Source: Candidatus Babelota bacterium (GTDB lineage Bacteria > Babelota > Babeliae > Babelales > Babelaceae). Taken from it: 64,000 nt of DNA. The position numbers were made by a program, and so were the translations under genes. The stretch covers positions 75,736 to 139,735 of the forward strand of contig JABDCP010000001.1 of NCBI GenBank assembly GCA_013288045.1, written 5' to 3'. Shown here one piece after another: positions 17,618 through 27,668 of the stretch (positions within the stretch are counted from its first letter, which is position 1; every line of letters starts with the position of its first letter). Under the pieces are notes generated by a model. It worked only from the letters and a program-made list of their open reading frames with translations. It did no database searches and had not been told where the DNA came from.

Positions 17618-18892
17618 ATGACTATGGCATCACCTGATTACGTACGCTCCTTACCTCGGTTGCCTGGAATATACGTATTCAAGGACCATTCGAGTACGAT
17701 CATCTACGTCGGAAAAGCCAAGCAGCTCAAAAATAGGGTTTCCTCATACTTCCGCAAACAGGATGATTGGAAAGTTCAAGAATTAATCAAAGAGCACGCA
17801 ACAATCGAATATATCCTTACGAAAAATGAGGTTGAAGCGCTACTTCTAGAAGCCCAGCTTATTAGGACCTATAAACCTAAGTACAATGTACTTTTAAAGC
17901 ATGCGAACCCCTTTGTATACCTCGTAATTACAACAGGAGAGCTCCCCCAGCTCGAATTAGTTCGGCAAAAAAGGGGTAAGGGGACCTTTTTCGGACCATT
18001 TCTTTACAAAAAGCGCGCTCGTTCCTCCTATGAGTATCTTATGCGTTCCTTGAAGCTTCGCCTCTGTGCTACCAAGATAGAGCAAGGTTGCCTTGATTAC
18101 CATATGGGGCTTTGTGCCGGCAATTGCCGAGCATCCTTTAGCAAAGAAGATTATCTGATAAGACTTATGGTTGCACAACGATTACTTGAAGGCAAATACG
18201 AAGCCTGCCAAACACTCCTTATTCAACAAATACAAGAACATAATGAGCGGCTTGAGTTTGAAAAGTCTAAGCGATTAAGCATCTATCTCACTGATCTTGC
18301 ATCACTCTTTGAAGCCCTTAAAACCGGTTTTACTGAGCGCAAATACGAAAAAGACATTACGGTCATGTCTACCCCGATATCGGCAAAAATTCAGCAACCG
18401 ATTGAGGCCCTCTTTGAACTGCAAAAGCTTCTTGGACTCAAAGAACGGCCAGAAACCATAGACTGTTTTGACATATCACATTTCCAAAGTAGTTATCTAG
18501 TGGGGTCATGCATCAGATTCAAGGAAGGTATCCCCGATAAAAACAGGTTCAGACGCTTCAGAATTAAGACACTCACGGAACAGAATGATTATGCAGCATT
18601 GCAAGAAATAGTTTCCCGTCGCTATAGAAACCCTGAAGACATGCCCCATATTGCACTGATTGATGGTGGCAAGGGTCAGCTTTCATCAGTACAGCAGCTT
18701 TTTCCTGATCTGTATTGCATAAGCCTTGCTAAAAAAGAAGAGCTTCTGCATACACCCTTACATCCTGAGGGAATTCCTCTTGATATCAAGACTCCTCTTG
18801 GGCGACTCTTGATGAGCCTGAGAGACTATGCCCATCACTTTGCGATATCCTACCACAGGGTATTGCGTTCGAAGAATTTCACCAAGCTTTAA
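17618..18892 (+). CDS. uvrC: UvrC excinuclease subunit lacking the HhH domain
   Basis: The 424-residue protein has the GIY-YIG nuclease domain (LPGIYVFKD...IIYVGKAKQLKNRV, about 15-45), the middle Cys cluster region and UvrB-binding segment, and the UvrC RNase H-like domain with FDISH, NDYAAL, LIDGGKGQ and AHHFAISYH. It stops right after YHRVLRSK, where normal UvrC (about 600 residues) continues into the (HhH)2 DNA-binding domain. Both incision nuclease domains are kept. The natural stop is followed by unrelated sequence, so this is a real shortening. The start at 17618 is preferred because the promoter lies downstream of the ATG at 17552. Confidence 0.88.
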   Translation: MTMASPDYVRSLPRLPGIYVFKDHSSTIIYVGKAKQLKNRVSSYFRKQDDWKVQELIKEHATIEYILTKNEVEALLLEAQLIRTYKPKYNVLLKHANPFVYLVITTGELPQLELVRQKRGKGTFFGPFLYKKRARSSYEYLMRSLKLRLCATKIEQGCLDYHMGLCAGNCRASFSKEDYLIRLMVAQRLLEGKYEACQTLLIQQIQEHNERLEFEKSKRLSIYLTDLASLFEALKTGFTERKYEKDITVMSTPISAKIQQPIEALFELQKLLGLKERPETIDCFDISHFQSSYLVGSCIRFKEGIPDKNRFRRFRIKTLTEQNDYAALQEIVSRRYRNPEDMPHIALIDGGKGQLSSVQQLFPDLYCISLAKKEELLHTPLHPEGIPLDIKTPLGRLLMSLRDYAHHFAISYHRVLRSKNFTKL

Positions 18893-19030
18893 TCTCACCC
18901 CTGGTTGAATCAATGTGAGTATAAGAACAAGACTACATACGCAGCTGCTATGTATGCTACCAGCTCCTTCTCTTCTTTCTGTCTCATCTCTTCTTCTGAG
19001 AGCTTTATAGTATGCCTCTTTGGCCAATTG

Positions 19031-20617
19031 CTATCTTGCACAACATGGTGGACATTTAATAGAAGCTGTAAGGGAAGGCATTACATATACCGTACCACCA
19101 CCAGTGTTAATGACATGCGCTGGTCCTACACATACTCCCTTCTGACAGATTTGTGAACCGACACAACCACTACCGGATGCACAAGGTAGGCCTCCCCACC
19201 AGTTTTCGGTCGCATTGATGGTCGTATGTGTTTCATTCTGAATATCGGTAGCAAAGTCTATAATTGAGTTGCAATGGGCAGTAATAGTAGCATTACCAGC
19301 ATTTGTGTTGCCAGTGGTTTCTAGTGAGGAAATACCGACGTTGCCAGCAGCATTGCCGCCACTGAAACAATTGTCTTCCAGGTTTATGGTCAATAGCGTA
19401 TAAGGCGCTCCTGGATTAACGGAGATACCGGTTGACCCAATAAAGACGTTCCCTATAATATCGGTCATTTCTTCCATATTTGTAGACCCTTGGGAAGTCC
19501 CCGTTTGATAGAAAATTCCTCCGGTAACCGTGTTACCACAGAGTTTGTTTTTTACAGTGACATTCAAAGCTAGAACCGACAAGAAAAAGTGCGACAAACT
19601 CGTACTTACAGAATTTTCTAAAATTATTTCACTTGATGCATCTCTAGTTCTCTTCCCTACCTCTACCGCTACAGCACCGTTTAGGCTGGTTTCTTCAAAT
19701 AAGCATGAATCAATTTTGAGTTTTAAAGAGGAAGTAGAGCTGGGTTGGCCCACAATGTGGGAAGTTTCACCACCAATGTTATAAAACCTTGAATTTTCTA
19801 CGAGAACTATCTGGGTTGCTCCACCAGTACCACCGCAGCTAATTCCAATTTCAGCCAAATTAATAAAATCATGAAAATAACAATCTTTAATAACAACGAA
19901 CGATGAGTTCGTGCTATCACCTACAGGCCCAGTATTTATACCAATATCAGAAAGTTCAGAAAAATCGCACTTGCAGATGGTTAATTCACGATGTATTCCA
20001 ACCAAATTGGCGGTAGTGTCATTGACTCCTGCATATCCGCCATTGTCATTGCGAATAATAGTGCGCTCAATAAAAGTTTTTCCTGACTTGGTACAAGTCC
20101 CCTGTATTCCTGATATGCTGTCAGTTCCATGGTCAAAACCGGTGATGAGGACATCTTGTACCACAAGATCATTCGCTGAATCATAATTGATTGCTGAAGC
20201 ATACGTATTTTTAAAATAGATGTTTTTTATGGTCGAATCACCCAAAACCACAGCTCCATTGCCACCATTAGAGGCACTATGAGTGTTTGTAATGGTAGGC
20301 TGGGTTGGCAATAGGCCCCTCGTAGGATTACACTCACCAATGAGTTTCTGCCCTGGTTTAAGGGTAATACCATAATCGAGCGCTACAGTTGAGGGAAGGA
20401 CTATAAGAACATCCCAACAGCGGTCATTTTGTGCCTCTAGAAGTGAGGAAAAAGGATGTTTTCTGGTACCATTACCTGGTGCACTGACTCCTCCCTGGAC
20501 ATACTTTACGACTTCTTCTTTACAATTCTTGTCACAGTGTTTGTTCGATTTTGCTAATGCAGGCATAAGCACAGTAAGAGTTATCAGTAACCCAAGAATT
20601 TTTGATGTGAGTTTCAT
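19031..20617 (-). CDS. Secreted right-handed beta-helix protein
   Basis: The 528-residue protein has a clear signal peptide (cleavage likely after ALA near residue 23). A run of short repeats follows, typical of a parallel beta-helix (…VVQDVLITGFDHG…, …FVVIKDCYFHDF…, …IVLVENSRFYNIG…, …LKIDSCLFEET…, …ITAHCNSIIDF…). The C terminus has a Cys-rich segment (CASGSGCVGSQICQKGVCVG) and ends CPPCCAR. No catalytic motif of pectate lyases is evident. A surface or host-interaction role is inferred. AAAGGAG lies 8 nt before the ATG. The gene is convergent with uvrC. Confidence 0.85.
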   Translation of the reverse strand: MKLTSKILGLLITLTVLMPALAKSNKHCDKNCKEEVVKYVQGGVSAPGNGTRKHPFSSLLEAQNDRCWDVLIVLPSTVALDYGITLKPGQKLIGECNPTRGLLPTQPTITNTHSASNGGNGAVVLGDSTIKNIYFKNTYASAINYDSANDLVVQDVLITGFDHGTDSISGIQGTCTKSGKTFIERTIIRNDNGGYAGVNDTTANLVGIHRELTICKCDFSELSDIGINTGPVGDSTNSSFVVIKDCYFHDFINLAEIGISCGGTGGATQIVLVENSRFYNIGGETSHIVGQPSSTSSLKLKIDSCLFEETSLNGAVAVEVGKRTRDASSEIILENSVSTSLSHFFLSVLALNVTVKNKLCGNTVTGGIFYQTGTSQGSTNMEEMTDIIGNVFIGSTGISVNPGAPYTLLTINLEDNCFSGGNAAGNVGISSLETTGNTNAGNATITAHCNSIIDFATDIQNETHTTINATENWWGGLPCASGSGCVGSQICQKGVCVGPAHVINTGGGTVYVMPSLTASIKCPPCCAR

Positions 20618-20891
20618 AGGTGTTCTCCTTTAAAGGTTTGTATTCCGCGCATCCTACCCAGATGACTTTCAGCATAGCCTAGCCAAAACTATGAATGCAA
20701 TATTTGTAGGAATATACAGATACTTTTTTGATTATCTTCCCAAGAAATTTCTTAAAGCATTTCATGCCGAAAATAATCGCTCCGCGCTTTATGCAAATCC
20801 CTGCAAAAAACCGATTCAATATTTCGAATACTTTTGTCCAAGAAATATCACCTCCTATCAAAATATACGTACTCCATCAGCTTTGAGTTCA
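20618..20891. other. Intergenic region upstream of tlc
   Basis: No convincing gene lies here. On the minus strand AGGAGGTGAT (20847-20856) is a perfect Shine-Dalgarno complement 9 nt before a TTG codon (20839-20841) that opens a 29-codon frame ending at 20752. It has no recognisable motif. It could encode a small peptide or be chance. Confidence 0.3.
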
Positions 20892-20920
20892 TTGCATAAT
20901 TATTACATGGGGTCTATACT
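20892..20920 (+). promoter_or_regulatory. Promoter of tlc
   Basis: TTGCAT at 20892-20897 and TATACT at 20915-20920 are separated by exactly 17 nt. Transcription should start near 20927, giving a leader of about 39 nt that contains GAGG before the tlc ATG. Confidence 0.65.
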
Positions 20921-20965
20921 AACAATTCGTTAGCTACATCTCTTATATTTTGACGAGGTGCCTCA

Positions 20966-22360
20966 ATGAAAGCCGGACTTATTAAGTATTTTTATCCTGA
21001 CTTGAAACCTGAAGAAACAAAGAAATTCTCTCTGCTTGCGCTTACCTTTTTTATGACCATTGGCGCATACTGGTTACTGCGCTTATTAAAAGATACGCTC
21101 TTTTTCAAAGTATGCTTTCCTGCTGACCTCGGCTGGCTCCCCTGCCAAGGGAGATTGTTTCAACCAACAGCAAAGTTCTGGTCTCCGTTTGTAGTCTTTG
21201 CCGTCGTCATGATCTATTCCAAACTAGTTGATATATTTAAGAAACATCAGCTGTTTTATATTATTTGTACAATTTATTCTCTGCTTTTTGGTACCATTAC
21301 AGTGCTTCTAGCCTTGCGAAGTATCTATGGTGATATGTTTCTTGGAAAACAAGTTCTGGCCTACGTAGGCTGGACATCCTACTTTGCAATTGAAAGCTTT
21401 GGGTCACTTATTGCAGCACTCTTTTGGTCTTTTACCAACAGTATCTGCGATTCAGAATCAGCAAAAAGAGGGTATCCTTTTATAATCGCTGGGGCACAAA
21501 TAGGGGCTATTGTCGGATCATCACTCATGATATTTTCCGCATCCTTTGGTCTCTGGCAACTCTTTGGATTGGTTACCTGTGTCACAGCAAGTATTATGAT
21601 ACTTATCTGGTACTTCATGAAGACAATCCCTGCATCCCAGCAAATAGGTGATATTCATGCCGCACAAATTGCAACTAAAAGTGAAGGCATTTCAGGATTT
21701 ACTGAAGGTATACGGTTACTACTCACTCGTCCGTATCTGATTGGTATTTTTATCGTCTCTACGCTCTATGAAGTTATTAATCAGATCATTGAATATCAGA
21801 TGAAATCACAGGCGGATGTATTTCCCCGTTTTTCTACTGAGCTTGGCTTTGCCCAATTTCAGGGATTCTATGGGGTAGCCACGAATACTCTAGCCTTCTT
21901 GATGGCTCTTCTGGGGACGAGCTATCTTATAAAGAATTATGGCTTACGCTTTGGTCTCTTATTCTTCCCTGTCTGCTTAATCATCGCTTTCGTATCACTC
22001 TTTCTCTATTTTACGTATGGCGCCCCAACAGCTGGCTTACTTTTATTAGCAACGTTCGTAGTTATGATGATTGCCAAAGGCCTTGGTTATGCAGTCAATA
22101 ACCCGGTCAAAGAGATGATGTACATTCCGACAAGCAAAGATGTAAAATTCAAAACAAAAGGTTTTACGGATGTCTTTGGCGCACGAATGGCAAAAATGGG
22201 TGGTGCACAAATTACTGACGCCTATAAGCATAACTTAACCGATCTCTTAATATTTGGCACCTATTATAGTCTTGGGTTTAGTTTTATTTGGATACTTGCG
22301 GCTCTCTACGTTGGACGTAAAAATGCCCAGCTCGTTAAAGATGGCGAGGTCGTTAAGTAG
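20966..22360 (+). CDS. tlc: ATP/ADP carrier protein (nucleotide transporter, NTT/Tlc)
   Basis: The 464-residue polytopic membrane protein (about 11-12 helices) has the NTT/Tlc family signature near its N terminus (KKFSLLALTFFMTIGAYWLLRLLKDTLF) and the late motif GLGYAVNNPVKEMMYIPTSKDVKFKTKGFTDVFGARMAKMGG, split by its usual basic residues. Family members in Chlamydia, Rickettsia and plastids exchange host ATP for ADP or import nucleotides. Its presence is the strongest sign here of an intracellular energy-dependent lifestyle. Whether it exchanges ATP/ADP or imports NTPs is not visible. It has its own promoter, and clpB follows after 42 nt. Confidence 0.95.
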   Translation: MKAGLIKYFYPDLKPEETKKFSLLALTFFMTIGAYWLLRLLKDTLFFKVCFPADLGWLPCQGRLFQPTAKFWSPFVVFAVVMIYSKLVDIFKKHQLFYIICTIYSLLFGTITVLLALRSIYGDMFLGKQVLAYVGWTSYFAIESFGSLIAALFWSFTNSICDSESAKRGYPFIIAGAQIGAIVGSSLMIFSASFGLWQLFGLVTCVTASIMILIWYFMKTIPASQQIGDIHAAQIATKSEGISGFTEGIRLLLTRPYLIGIFIVSTLYEVINQIIEYQMKSQADVFPRFSTELGFAQFQGFYGVATNTLAFLMALLGTSYLIKNYGLRFGLLFFPVCLIIAFVSLFLYFTYGAPTAGLLLLATFVVMMIAKGLGYAVNNPVKEMMYIPTSKDVKFKTKGFTDVFGARMAKMGGAQITDAYKHNLTDLLIFGTYYSLGFSFIWILAALYVGRKNAQLVKDGEVVK

Positions 22361-22402
22361 GGTTTCCCTATACTAATGATTTGAAGTAGTTCAAGGATAA
22401 CC

Positions 22403-24964
22403 ATGGATACAGAGCGATTTTCAACCTCAGTTCAAGAACTGATAAACAATGCTATCCTTCTTGCACAAGAGCGTAAGAATCCGGCACTTGTGCCTTTGCA
22501 TCTCTTAGCCGCTTCAGTAACCCAAGAGTTTTGTTTGTCCTTTTTTACCGTGCTTGCCGTAGATGTGCAAAAATTAAAGTTACTCATTGAGCAAGAGCTA
22601 GAAAAGCTTCCGCGCATTGAAGGTGCACAGCTCACCGGAGATCACTCTCTTGATATGTTCTTACAAGCGTGTGAAAAAGAAGCACAAGCGCTTGGTGATG
22701 CTTATGTCACTCTTGAGCATCTTATGGTACAATGGTGGGAAACGAGCTATCTTCCTGTGTCTCTTCGCTCGTTTTTTAAACAGACCGGGATAACACGACA
22801 GACACTCTTGCAGCATATGTCTAGTATTCGGAAAGGGAAAAAAGTGACCGACAAGAATGCTGAAAAGCAATACCAAATGCTTGAAAAATATTGCCTCAAT
22901 GTTACGCAACAAGCACGTCAAGGAAAATTAGATCCTGTTATCGGCCGCCATGACGAGATAAGGCGCGTAATACAAATCCTTTCTCGAAGAACAAAAAACA
23001 ATCCAGTACTCATTGGTGAACCGGGAGTAGGTAAAACTGCTATCGTAGAAGGGATTGCTCAACGTATTATTAATAACGACGTTCCCGAAAGCTTAAAAAA
23101 TAATGTCATCTATGCACTTGATCTAGGACTTCTTATCGCAGGCGCTAAATACCAAGGGGAATTTGAGGAACGGCTTAAGGGTACCCTTAAAGAGATTCAA
23201 GAAAGCTCAGATAAGATTATCCTCTTTATCGATGAGCTCCATATGCTCGTCGGTGCCGGTGCAACTGGGGGCGGTATGGATGCCTCTAATCTACTCAAAC
23301 CAGCACTTGCTCGAGGTGACCTTCATTGTATTGGGGCAACCACGATTAAAGAATACAAAAAGTATATCGAAAAAGATGCCGCATTAGAGCGGCGCTTTCA
23401 AAAAGTTCTTGTAGAAGAGCCCTCAATTGAGGATGCTATTTCAATACTTCGCGGCCTTAAGGAGAAGTATGAGCTGCATCATGGCATCAGAATAAAGGAC
23501 CAGGCTCTCGTTAACGCTGTACTCCTCTCAGCAAAAAATATTCCCGAACGGTTCCTGCCGGATAAGGCTATCGACCTTGTCGATGAAGCAGCTGCTATGA
23601 TCAAGATGGCGATCGATTCACAGCCAGTTGAGCTTGATCAGCTTGAACGGAAGATCCGTCAACTTGAGATTGAAAAAGTTGCACTCAGCAAAGAAAAAGG
23701 TGATGGAGTAAGTCAAAAGAGACTTGCTGAGCTTGAAAAAGAGCTCGCTACTCTTAAGGAAGATTTCCAAACGCTCTTAAACCAATGGAAAGCAGAAAAA
23801 GCGCCTCTTGAATCTATCGGTAAATTAAAAGAGCAGATCGATGAAGCACAACACAAGTTTATCAATGCTGAGCGTCAAGGTGATTTTGCTAAGGCATCCG
23901 AAATCAAGTATGGGACGTTAGTAAAACTTGAGCAACAATTACAGAAAGAGCAAGAGAAGCTCCAAAGTATTAATAAGCACCTTATTAAAGAAGAAGTTGA
24001 TGAGCAGGATATCGCTGCAGTTCTTGCGCGCTGGACAGGAATTCCCGTTGAAAAGCTCCAGACCTCTGAATCTGAAAAGCTTCTTCATATGACCGACATT
24101 TTGAAAAAACGAGTTGTCGGACAAAAAGAAGCACTTGAAGTTATTAGCAATGCTATTCAAATGCATCGCACAGGGCTTACCGATCCTAATAAACCTATAG
24201 GATCCTTTTTATTCCTAGGACCTACCGGCGTGGGTAAAACTGAAGTTGCAAAAACTCTGGCCGACTTTCTTTTTGATGATCCTAAAAAGCTCATCCGTAT
24301 CGATATGTCTGAGTACATGGAAAAGCATGCAGTAGCTCGACTCATCGGAGCCCCTCCAGGCTATGTGGGCTACGAGGAAGGTGGCCAGCTTACTGAAGCA
24401 GTACGACGAAATCCCTATTGTGTACTCCTCATCGATGAGATTGAAAAAGCTCATCCAGATGTCTTTAATCTCTTTCTACAAATTCTTGATGAAGGACATC
24501 TTACTGATGGGCAAGGGCGTACCGTATCTTTTAAAAACTCTATTATCATAATGACCTCCAATATCGGCTCTTCACTGATCCTTGAAGCCCAAAAACTTGA
24601 TGAGTCGGTAAAGCGTTCGATTGATAAGCTTCTCCATCAGCACTTTAGGCCAGAGTTTCTTAATAGAATTGATGCAATTGTGTACTTTACCATGCTTACT
24701 CATGAGGATGTCGTGCAGATTGCTCGCATACAAATTGAACAGCTTAAAAAGCGCCTTGCTGAAAAATATATTGAGCTTGCCATTGACGAGGAGGTCTATG
24801 AAAAGATTGCCTCACTTGGCTACGAGCAAGAGTTTGGCGCTCGCCCTTTAAAACGGGCCCTGCAACAGTATCTGAGTGTCCCCCTTTCTCACTACCTGCT
24901 TGCACACCCCGATCAGAAAAAGCTATCAATATCGCTTAAAAAAGATACGATCGTGATACAGTAA
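22403..24964 (+). CDS. clpB: Protein disaggregase ClpB
   Basis: The 853-residue protein has the ClpN domain, first AAA+ module with GEPGVGKT (about 204-211), a coiled-coil middle domain (about 400-530, …EKEKLQ…), second AAA+ module with GPTGVGKT (about 606-613) and the C-terminal oligomerisation domain. The middle domain and lack of a ClpP-binding IGF loop identify ClpB rather than ClpA/C. It rescues aggregated proteins together with DnaK. A TATACT lies at 22369-22374, 28 nt before the ATG, but without a good -35. It overlaps tpiA by one base (TAATG). Confidence 0.96.
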   Translation: MDTERFSTSVQELINNAILLAQERKNPALVPLHLLAASVTQEFCLSFFTVLAVDVQKLKLLIEQELEKLPRIEGAQLTGDHSLDMFLQACEKEAQALGDAYVTLEHLMVQWWETSYLPVSLRSFFKQTGITRQTLLQHMSSIRKGKKVTDKNAEKQYQMLEKYCLNVTQQARQGKLDPVIGRHDEIRRVIQILSRRTKNNPVLIGEPGVGKTAIVEGIAQRIINNDVPESLKNNVIYALDLGLLIAGAKYQGEFEERLKGTLKEIQESSDKIILFIDELHMLVGAGATGGGMDASNLLKPALARGDLHCIGATTIKEYKKYIEKDAALERRFQKVLVEEPSIEDAISILRGLKEKYELHHGIRIKDQALVNAVLLSAKNIPERFLPDKAIDLVDEAAAMIKMAIDSQPVELDQLERKIRQLEIEKVALSKEKGDGVSQKRLAELEKELATLKEDFQTLLNQWKAEKAPLESIGKLKEQIDEAQHKFINAERQGDFAKASEIKYGTLVKLEQQLQKEQEKLQSINKHLIKEEVDEQDIAAVLARWTGIPVEKLQTSESEKLLHMTDILKKRVVGQKEALEVISNAIQMHRTGLTDPNKPIGSFLFLGPTGVGKTEVAKTLADFLFDDPKKLIRIDMSEYMEKHAVARLIGAPPGYVGYEEGGQLTEAVRRNPYCVLLIDEIEKAHPDVFNLFLQILDEGHLTDGQGRTVSFKNSIIIMTSNIGSSLILEAQKLDESVKRSIDKLLHQHFRPEFLNRIDAIVYFTMLTHEDVVQIARIQIEQLKKRLAEKYIELAIDEEVYEKIASLGYEQEFGARPLKRALQQYLSVPLSHYLLAHPDQKKLSISLKKDTIVIQ

Positions 24965-25677
24965 TGAAGAAGCTTCTGATTGCTAACTGGAAAATGCAAT
25001 TAAGCCATGAGGAAGCCTGTACCTGGCTTGAGAAAGAGCTTCCATCAGTACACGAAACTCTTTCGTTTACCGAGCATGAGCTTGTTATCTGTCCATCCTT
25101 TACAGAACTTCCCTATGCCACCTCACTGTTTGAGCATCTTGTATGGGGTGCACAGGATTGTGGAGCCGAAGAAAAAGGGGCTTACACGGGTGATGTATCA
25201 GTCCTTTCTTTAAAAGACTTGGAGGTACGTTACACACTGATAGGCCATAGCGAGCGGCGTCGGTATCATGGAGAAACAAACGAGTTAGTGAGAAAGAAGG
25301 CTACTCTGCTTCTTAAGCATCATATACATCCCGTGCTCTGTATAGGTGAAGCAGCTGACCAGATACCCATTCGCAGATCTATCTTACAAGAACAACTAGA
25401 ATCGGTACTCCCGGCATTTACCTCCGATGATTTGTGCATCATCGCCTACGAGCCGGTATGGTCGATAGGATCAGGCAAAGTTCCTTCACAAGAGGATCTA
25501 CGTATCATCCTTGAGCTCATACGAGAGCTCCTTGGTGATCACAAGCATCTTATTCTCTATGGGGGCAGCGTACAGGAAGCTCAAGCAAAGCTCTTTAGCC
25601 CCTTTGTAGACGGCTTTTTACTCGGAACATCTAGCCTCAAGAGCGAAGAACTTAAAAAAATAATTCTTTCATGCTAG
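24964..25677 (+). CDS. tpiA: Triosephosphate isomerase
   Basis: The 237-residue enzyme has NWKM near the N terminus (substrate-binding Asn and Lys), IGHSERR with the catalytic His (about residue 94), AYEPVWSIGSGK with the catalytic Glu (about 163), and the phosphate-binding GGSV and LLGTSSL near the end. It interconverts dihydroxyacetone phosphate and glyceraldehyde 3-phosphate. It is slightly shorter than the usual 250 residues but has all catalytic residues. It overlaps clpB by one base and is followed by secG after 50 nt, as in many bacteria. Confidence 0.96.
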   Translation: MKKLLIANWKMQLSHEEACTWLEKELPSVHETLSFTEHELVICPSFTELPYATSLFEHLVWGAQDCGAEEKGAYTGDVSVLSLKDLEVRYTLIGHSERRRYHGETNELVRKKATLLLKHHIHPVLCIGEAADQIPIRRSILQEQLESVLPAFTSDDLCIIAYEPVWSIGSGKVPSQEDLRIILELIRELLGDHKHLILYGGSVQEAQAKLFSPFVDGFLLGTSSLKSEELKKIILSC

Positions 25678-25727
25678 ACTAGGACTCAGCATATGATTCT
25701 TGAAAAAAATTTGATAAGGAGCTGACC

Positions 25728-26099
25728 ATGTTTTTGTATAACCTACTCATCTTTGCCTTTGTTCTGTTGTGTGCTTTCATGATTCTTCTCATCCTTATGC
25801 AAAAAGGTAAAAGTAGCCTTGGTTTTGGCAGCATGGGTGGCGGCACTCAATTACTCTTTGGCGGCTCTGGAGGCCAGGACCTTTTTCAAAAAGTTACCTG
25901 GGCTTTAGGAGCTCTCTTTATTGGCGGCTCTCTCCTACTGGCTGTTATAAAGCGTCCTACTTCTTCAAAAGTTATAGGAAGTATTGCACGCCAGCAGGCC
26001 CAAACACCTCCTTCACCTATGGCAGAATCTATACCTGCGGCACCTGCAACAGCTGAAGTCCCTGCGGAGACACAATCTGCAGAACCGGCACAGGCATAA
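25728..26099 (+). CDS. secG: Protein translocase subunit SecG
   Basis: The 123-residue protein has two membrane helices (about 3-23 and 58-76) joined by the SecG loop with LMQKGKSSLGFGSMGGGTQLLFG. The Ala/Pro/Glu-rich tail (about 85-123) is variable in the family. SecG assists SecYE during protein export. The order tpiA-secG is a common bacterial arrangement. AAGGAG precedes the ATG. Confidence 0.93.
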   Translation: MFLYNLLIFAFVLLCAFMILLILMQKGKSSLGFGSMGGGTQLLFGGSGGQDLFQKVTWALGALFIGGSLLLAVIKRPTSSKVIGSIARQQAQTPPSPMAESIPAAPATAEVPAETQSAEPAQA

Positions 26100-26123
26100 G
26101 TGTAGCTCAAACCTCTAAAGCTC

Positions 26124-26903
26124 GTGTATATCATCGATAGTATCGGATCTACGTTTATCCATTTCTTTACAGAAATAGGTGCTTGGTCGTTCTTCTTTAT
26201 GAGAACGGTAAAATCTGTATTTACCAAGGGCCTGCGTGTAAAAGAGCTTGCCCTTCAAATGAAGCGCATTGGGGTAGACTCATCATCGGTTATAGTACTG
26301 AGCACCCTCTCATCTGGATTTGCGTTAGCGCTCCAATCCTATGCAGGACTGAGCCGTATTGGCGGCCAAGAGATGCTCGGCGTCATTGTAGCCTGGGGTA
26401 TGACCAGAGAGCTTGGACCAGTACTCACCGCAATCATGGTTTGCGGAAGATCGGGATCGGCAATAGCTGCAGAGCTGGGAACCATGCAAATCACTGAACA
26501 GGTTGACGCTCTACGAACCCTTTGCATAAGCCCCTTTCATTATTTAATTGTTCCTCGCATACTGGCAGGAACTCTTATCATGCCGTTCCTTACCCTCTTT
26601 GGTATGTTTTTTGGTATCCTTGGCGGCTATCTCTTTGCACTTATTACGCTCACCAGCAGTCCAGAAATCTATCTGGTGAATATTAGAAACTTTTTGACCC
26701 TTGGAGATATCGTAGGGGGGCTCATAAAATCATGCGCTTTTGGATATATTATTGCGTTTGTTGGCTGTTATAAAGGATTTCAAACAACTGGTGGAGCCCG
26801 TGGAGTCGGCCTTTCGACCACACAAGCTGTGGTTGTTGGCTGCATTGCCATCTTAATTGCAAACTATTTCCTCAGCGTCTATCTCTGGAAAGCTGGCCTA
26901 TGA
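26124..26903 (+). CDS. mlaE: MlaE-family ABC permease
   Basis: The 259-residue permease has about six hydrophobic segments and the MlaE signature (GGQEMLGVIVAWGMTRELGPVLTAIMVCGRSGSAIAAELGTM, then ITEQVDAL). Mla systems move phospholipids between the inner and outer membranes. The start is a GTG without a strong ribosome-binding site. It overlaps the ATPase gene by 4 nt. The MCE-domain component (MlaD) is not in this window. Confidence 0.9.
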   Translation: MYIIDSIGSTFIHFFTEIGAWSFFFMRTVKSVFTKGLRVKELALQMKRIGVDSSSVIVLSTLSSGFALALQSYAGLSRIGGQEMLGVIVAWGMTRELGPVLTAIMVCGRSGSAIAAELGTMQITEQVDALRTLCISPFHYLIVPRILAGTLIMPFLTLFGMFFGILGGYLFALITLTSSPEIYLVNIRNFLTLGDIVGGLIKSCAFGYIIAFVGCYKGFQTTGGARGVGLSTTQAVVVGCIAILIANYFLSVYLWKAGL

Positions 26904-27643
26904 TTACTATCAAACATCTCACCAAAGAGTTCAATGGGCGTAAGGTTCTTGATAATTTGAATCTTGAGCTGCCTGATGGTAAAATGACCGTCATCATAGG
27001 AAGATCTGGTGAAGGAAAATCGGTTCTTCTCAAATCGATTATCGGACTTTTATATCCCACTTCAGGCTCTATCAGTATCGACAACAAGGAGGTAACTCGA
27101 CTGAGTGAACGAGAGCGAGAAACCTTTTATAAGACCTGTGGCTATGTATTTCAATTTGCTGCTCTTCTTGATTCACTTACCGTCTTTGAAAATGTCGGCC
27201 TTTCCCTGCTTGAGCATGGTCTCAAAGAAGAAGAGGTACGCCCTCTTGTCATAGAAAAACTCGCCCTTGTTGAATTACACAGCGATATCATGGACCGCTA
27301 TCCTTCGGATCTTTCTGGAGGAATGCGTAAACGGGTCGGTATCGCTCGCACACTCATTAGCCACCCGTCGATCATTCTCTATGACGAACCAACCACAGGA
27401 CTTGATCCTATCACTTCACGCGTGGTACATGAACTTATGAGAGATATGCAAAAAAGGCTTAAGGTAACTTCTGTTATCATTAGCCATGATCTTGAAGTAT
27501 TTAAGTATGTTGATTATGTTGCTCTTCTCTATGAAGGGAATATTAAGTATTTCGGTGAAGCATCCACTATTTGGGAATCAGATAATCCCTATATCTATCA
27601 ATTTATCAGAGGGCTCACTACGGGGCCAATTCAGCAGAACTAA
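26900..27643 (+). CDS. mlaF: MlaF-family ABC ATPase
   Basis: The 247-residue ATPase has Walker A GRSGEGKS (about 34-41, with the variant typical of MlaF), Q-loop VFQFAALLDSLTVFENVG, signature LSGGMRKR, Walker B IILYDEP with TTGLDP, and the switch His in SHD. The GMRKRVGIARTL pattern is characteristic of MlaF. It energises lipid transport by MlaE. It overlaps mlaE by 4 nt and ends 25 nt from the convergent HEPN gene. Confidence 0.93.
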   Translation: MITIKHLTKEFNGRKVLDNLNLELPDGKMTVIIGRSGEGKSVLLKSIIGLLYPTSGSISIDNKEVTRLSERERETFYKTCGYVFQFAALLDSLTVFENVGLSLLEHGLKEEEVRPLVIEKLALVELHSDIMDRYPSDLSGGMRKRVGIARTLISHPSIILYDEPTTGLDPITSRVVHELMRDMQKRLKVTSVIISHDLEVFKYVDYVALLYEGNIKYFGEASTIWESDNPYIYQFIRGLTTGPIQQN

Positions 27644-27668
27644 GATCCACGTGACCTAGAGCTTGCTA

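Noticed and set aside
20691-20933. 80-codon plus-strand frame upstream of tlc
   Set aside because: The tlc promoter lies inside it and it has no ribosome-binding site.
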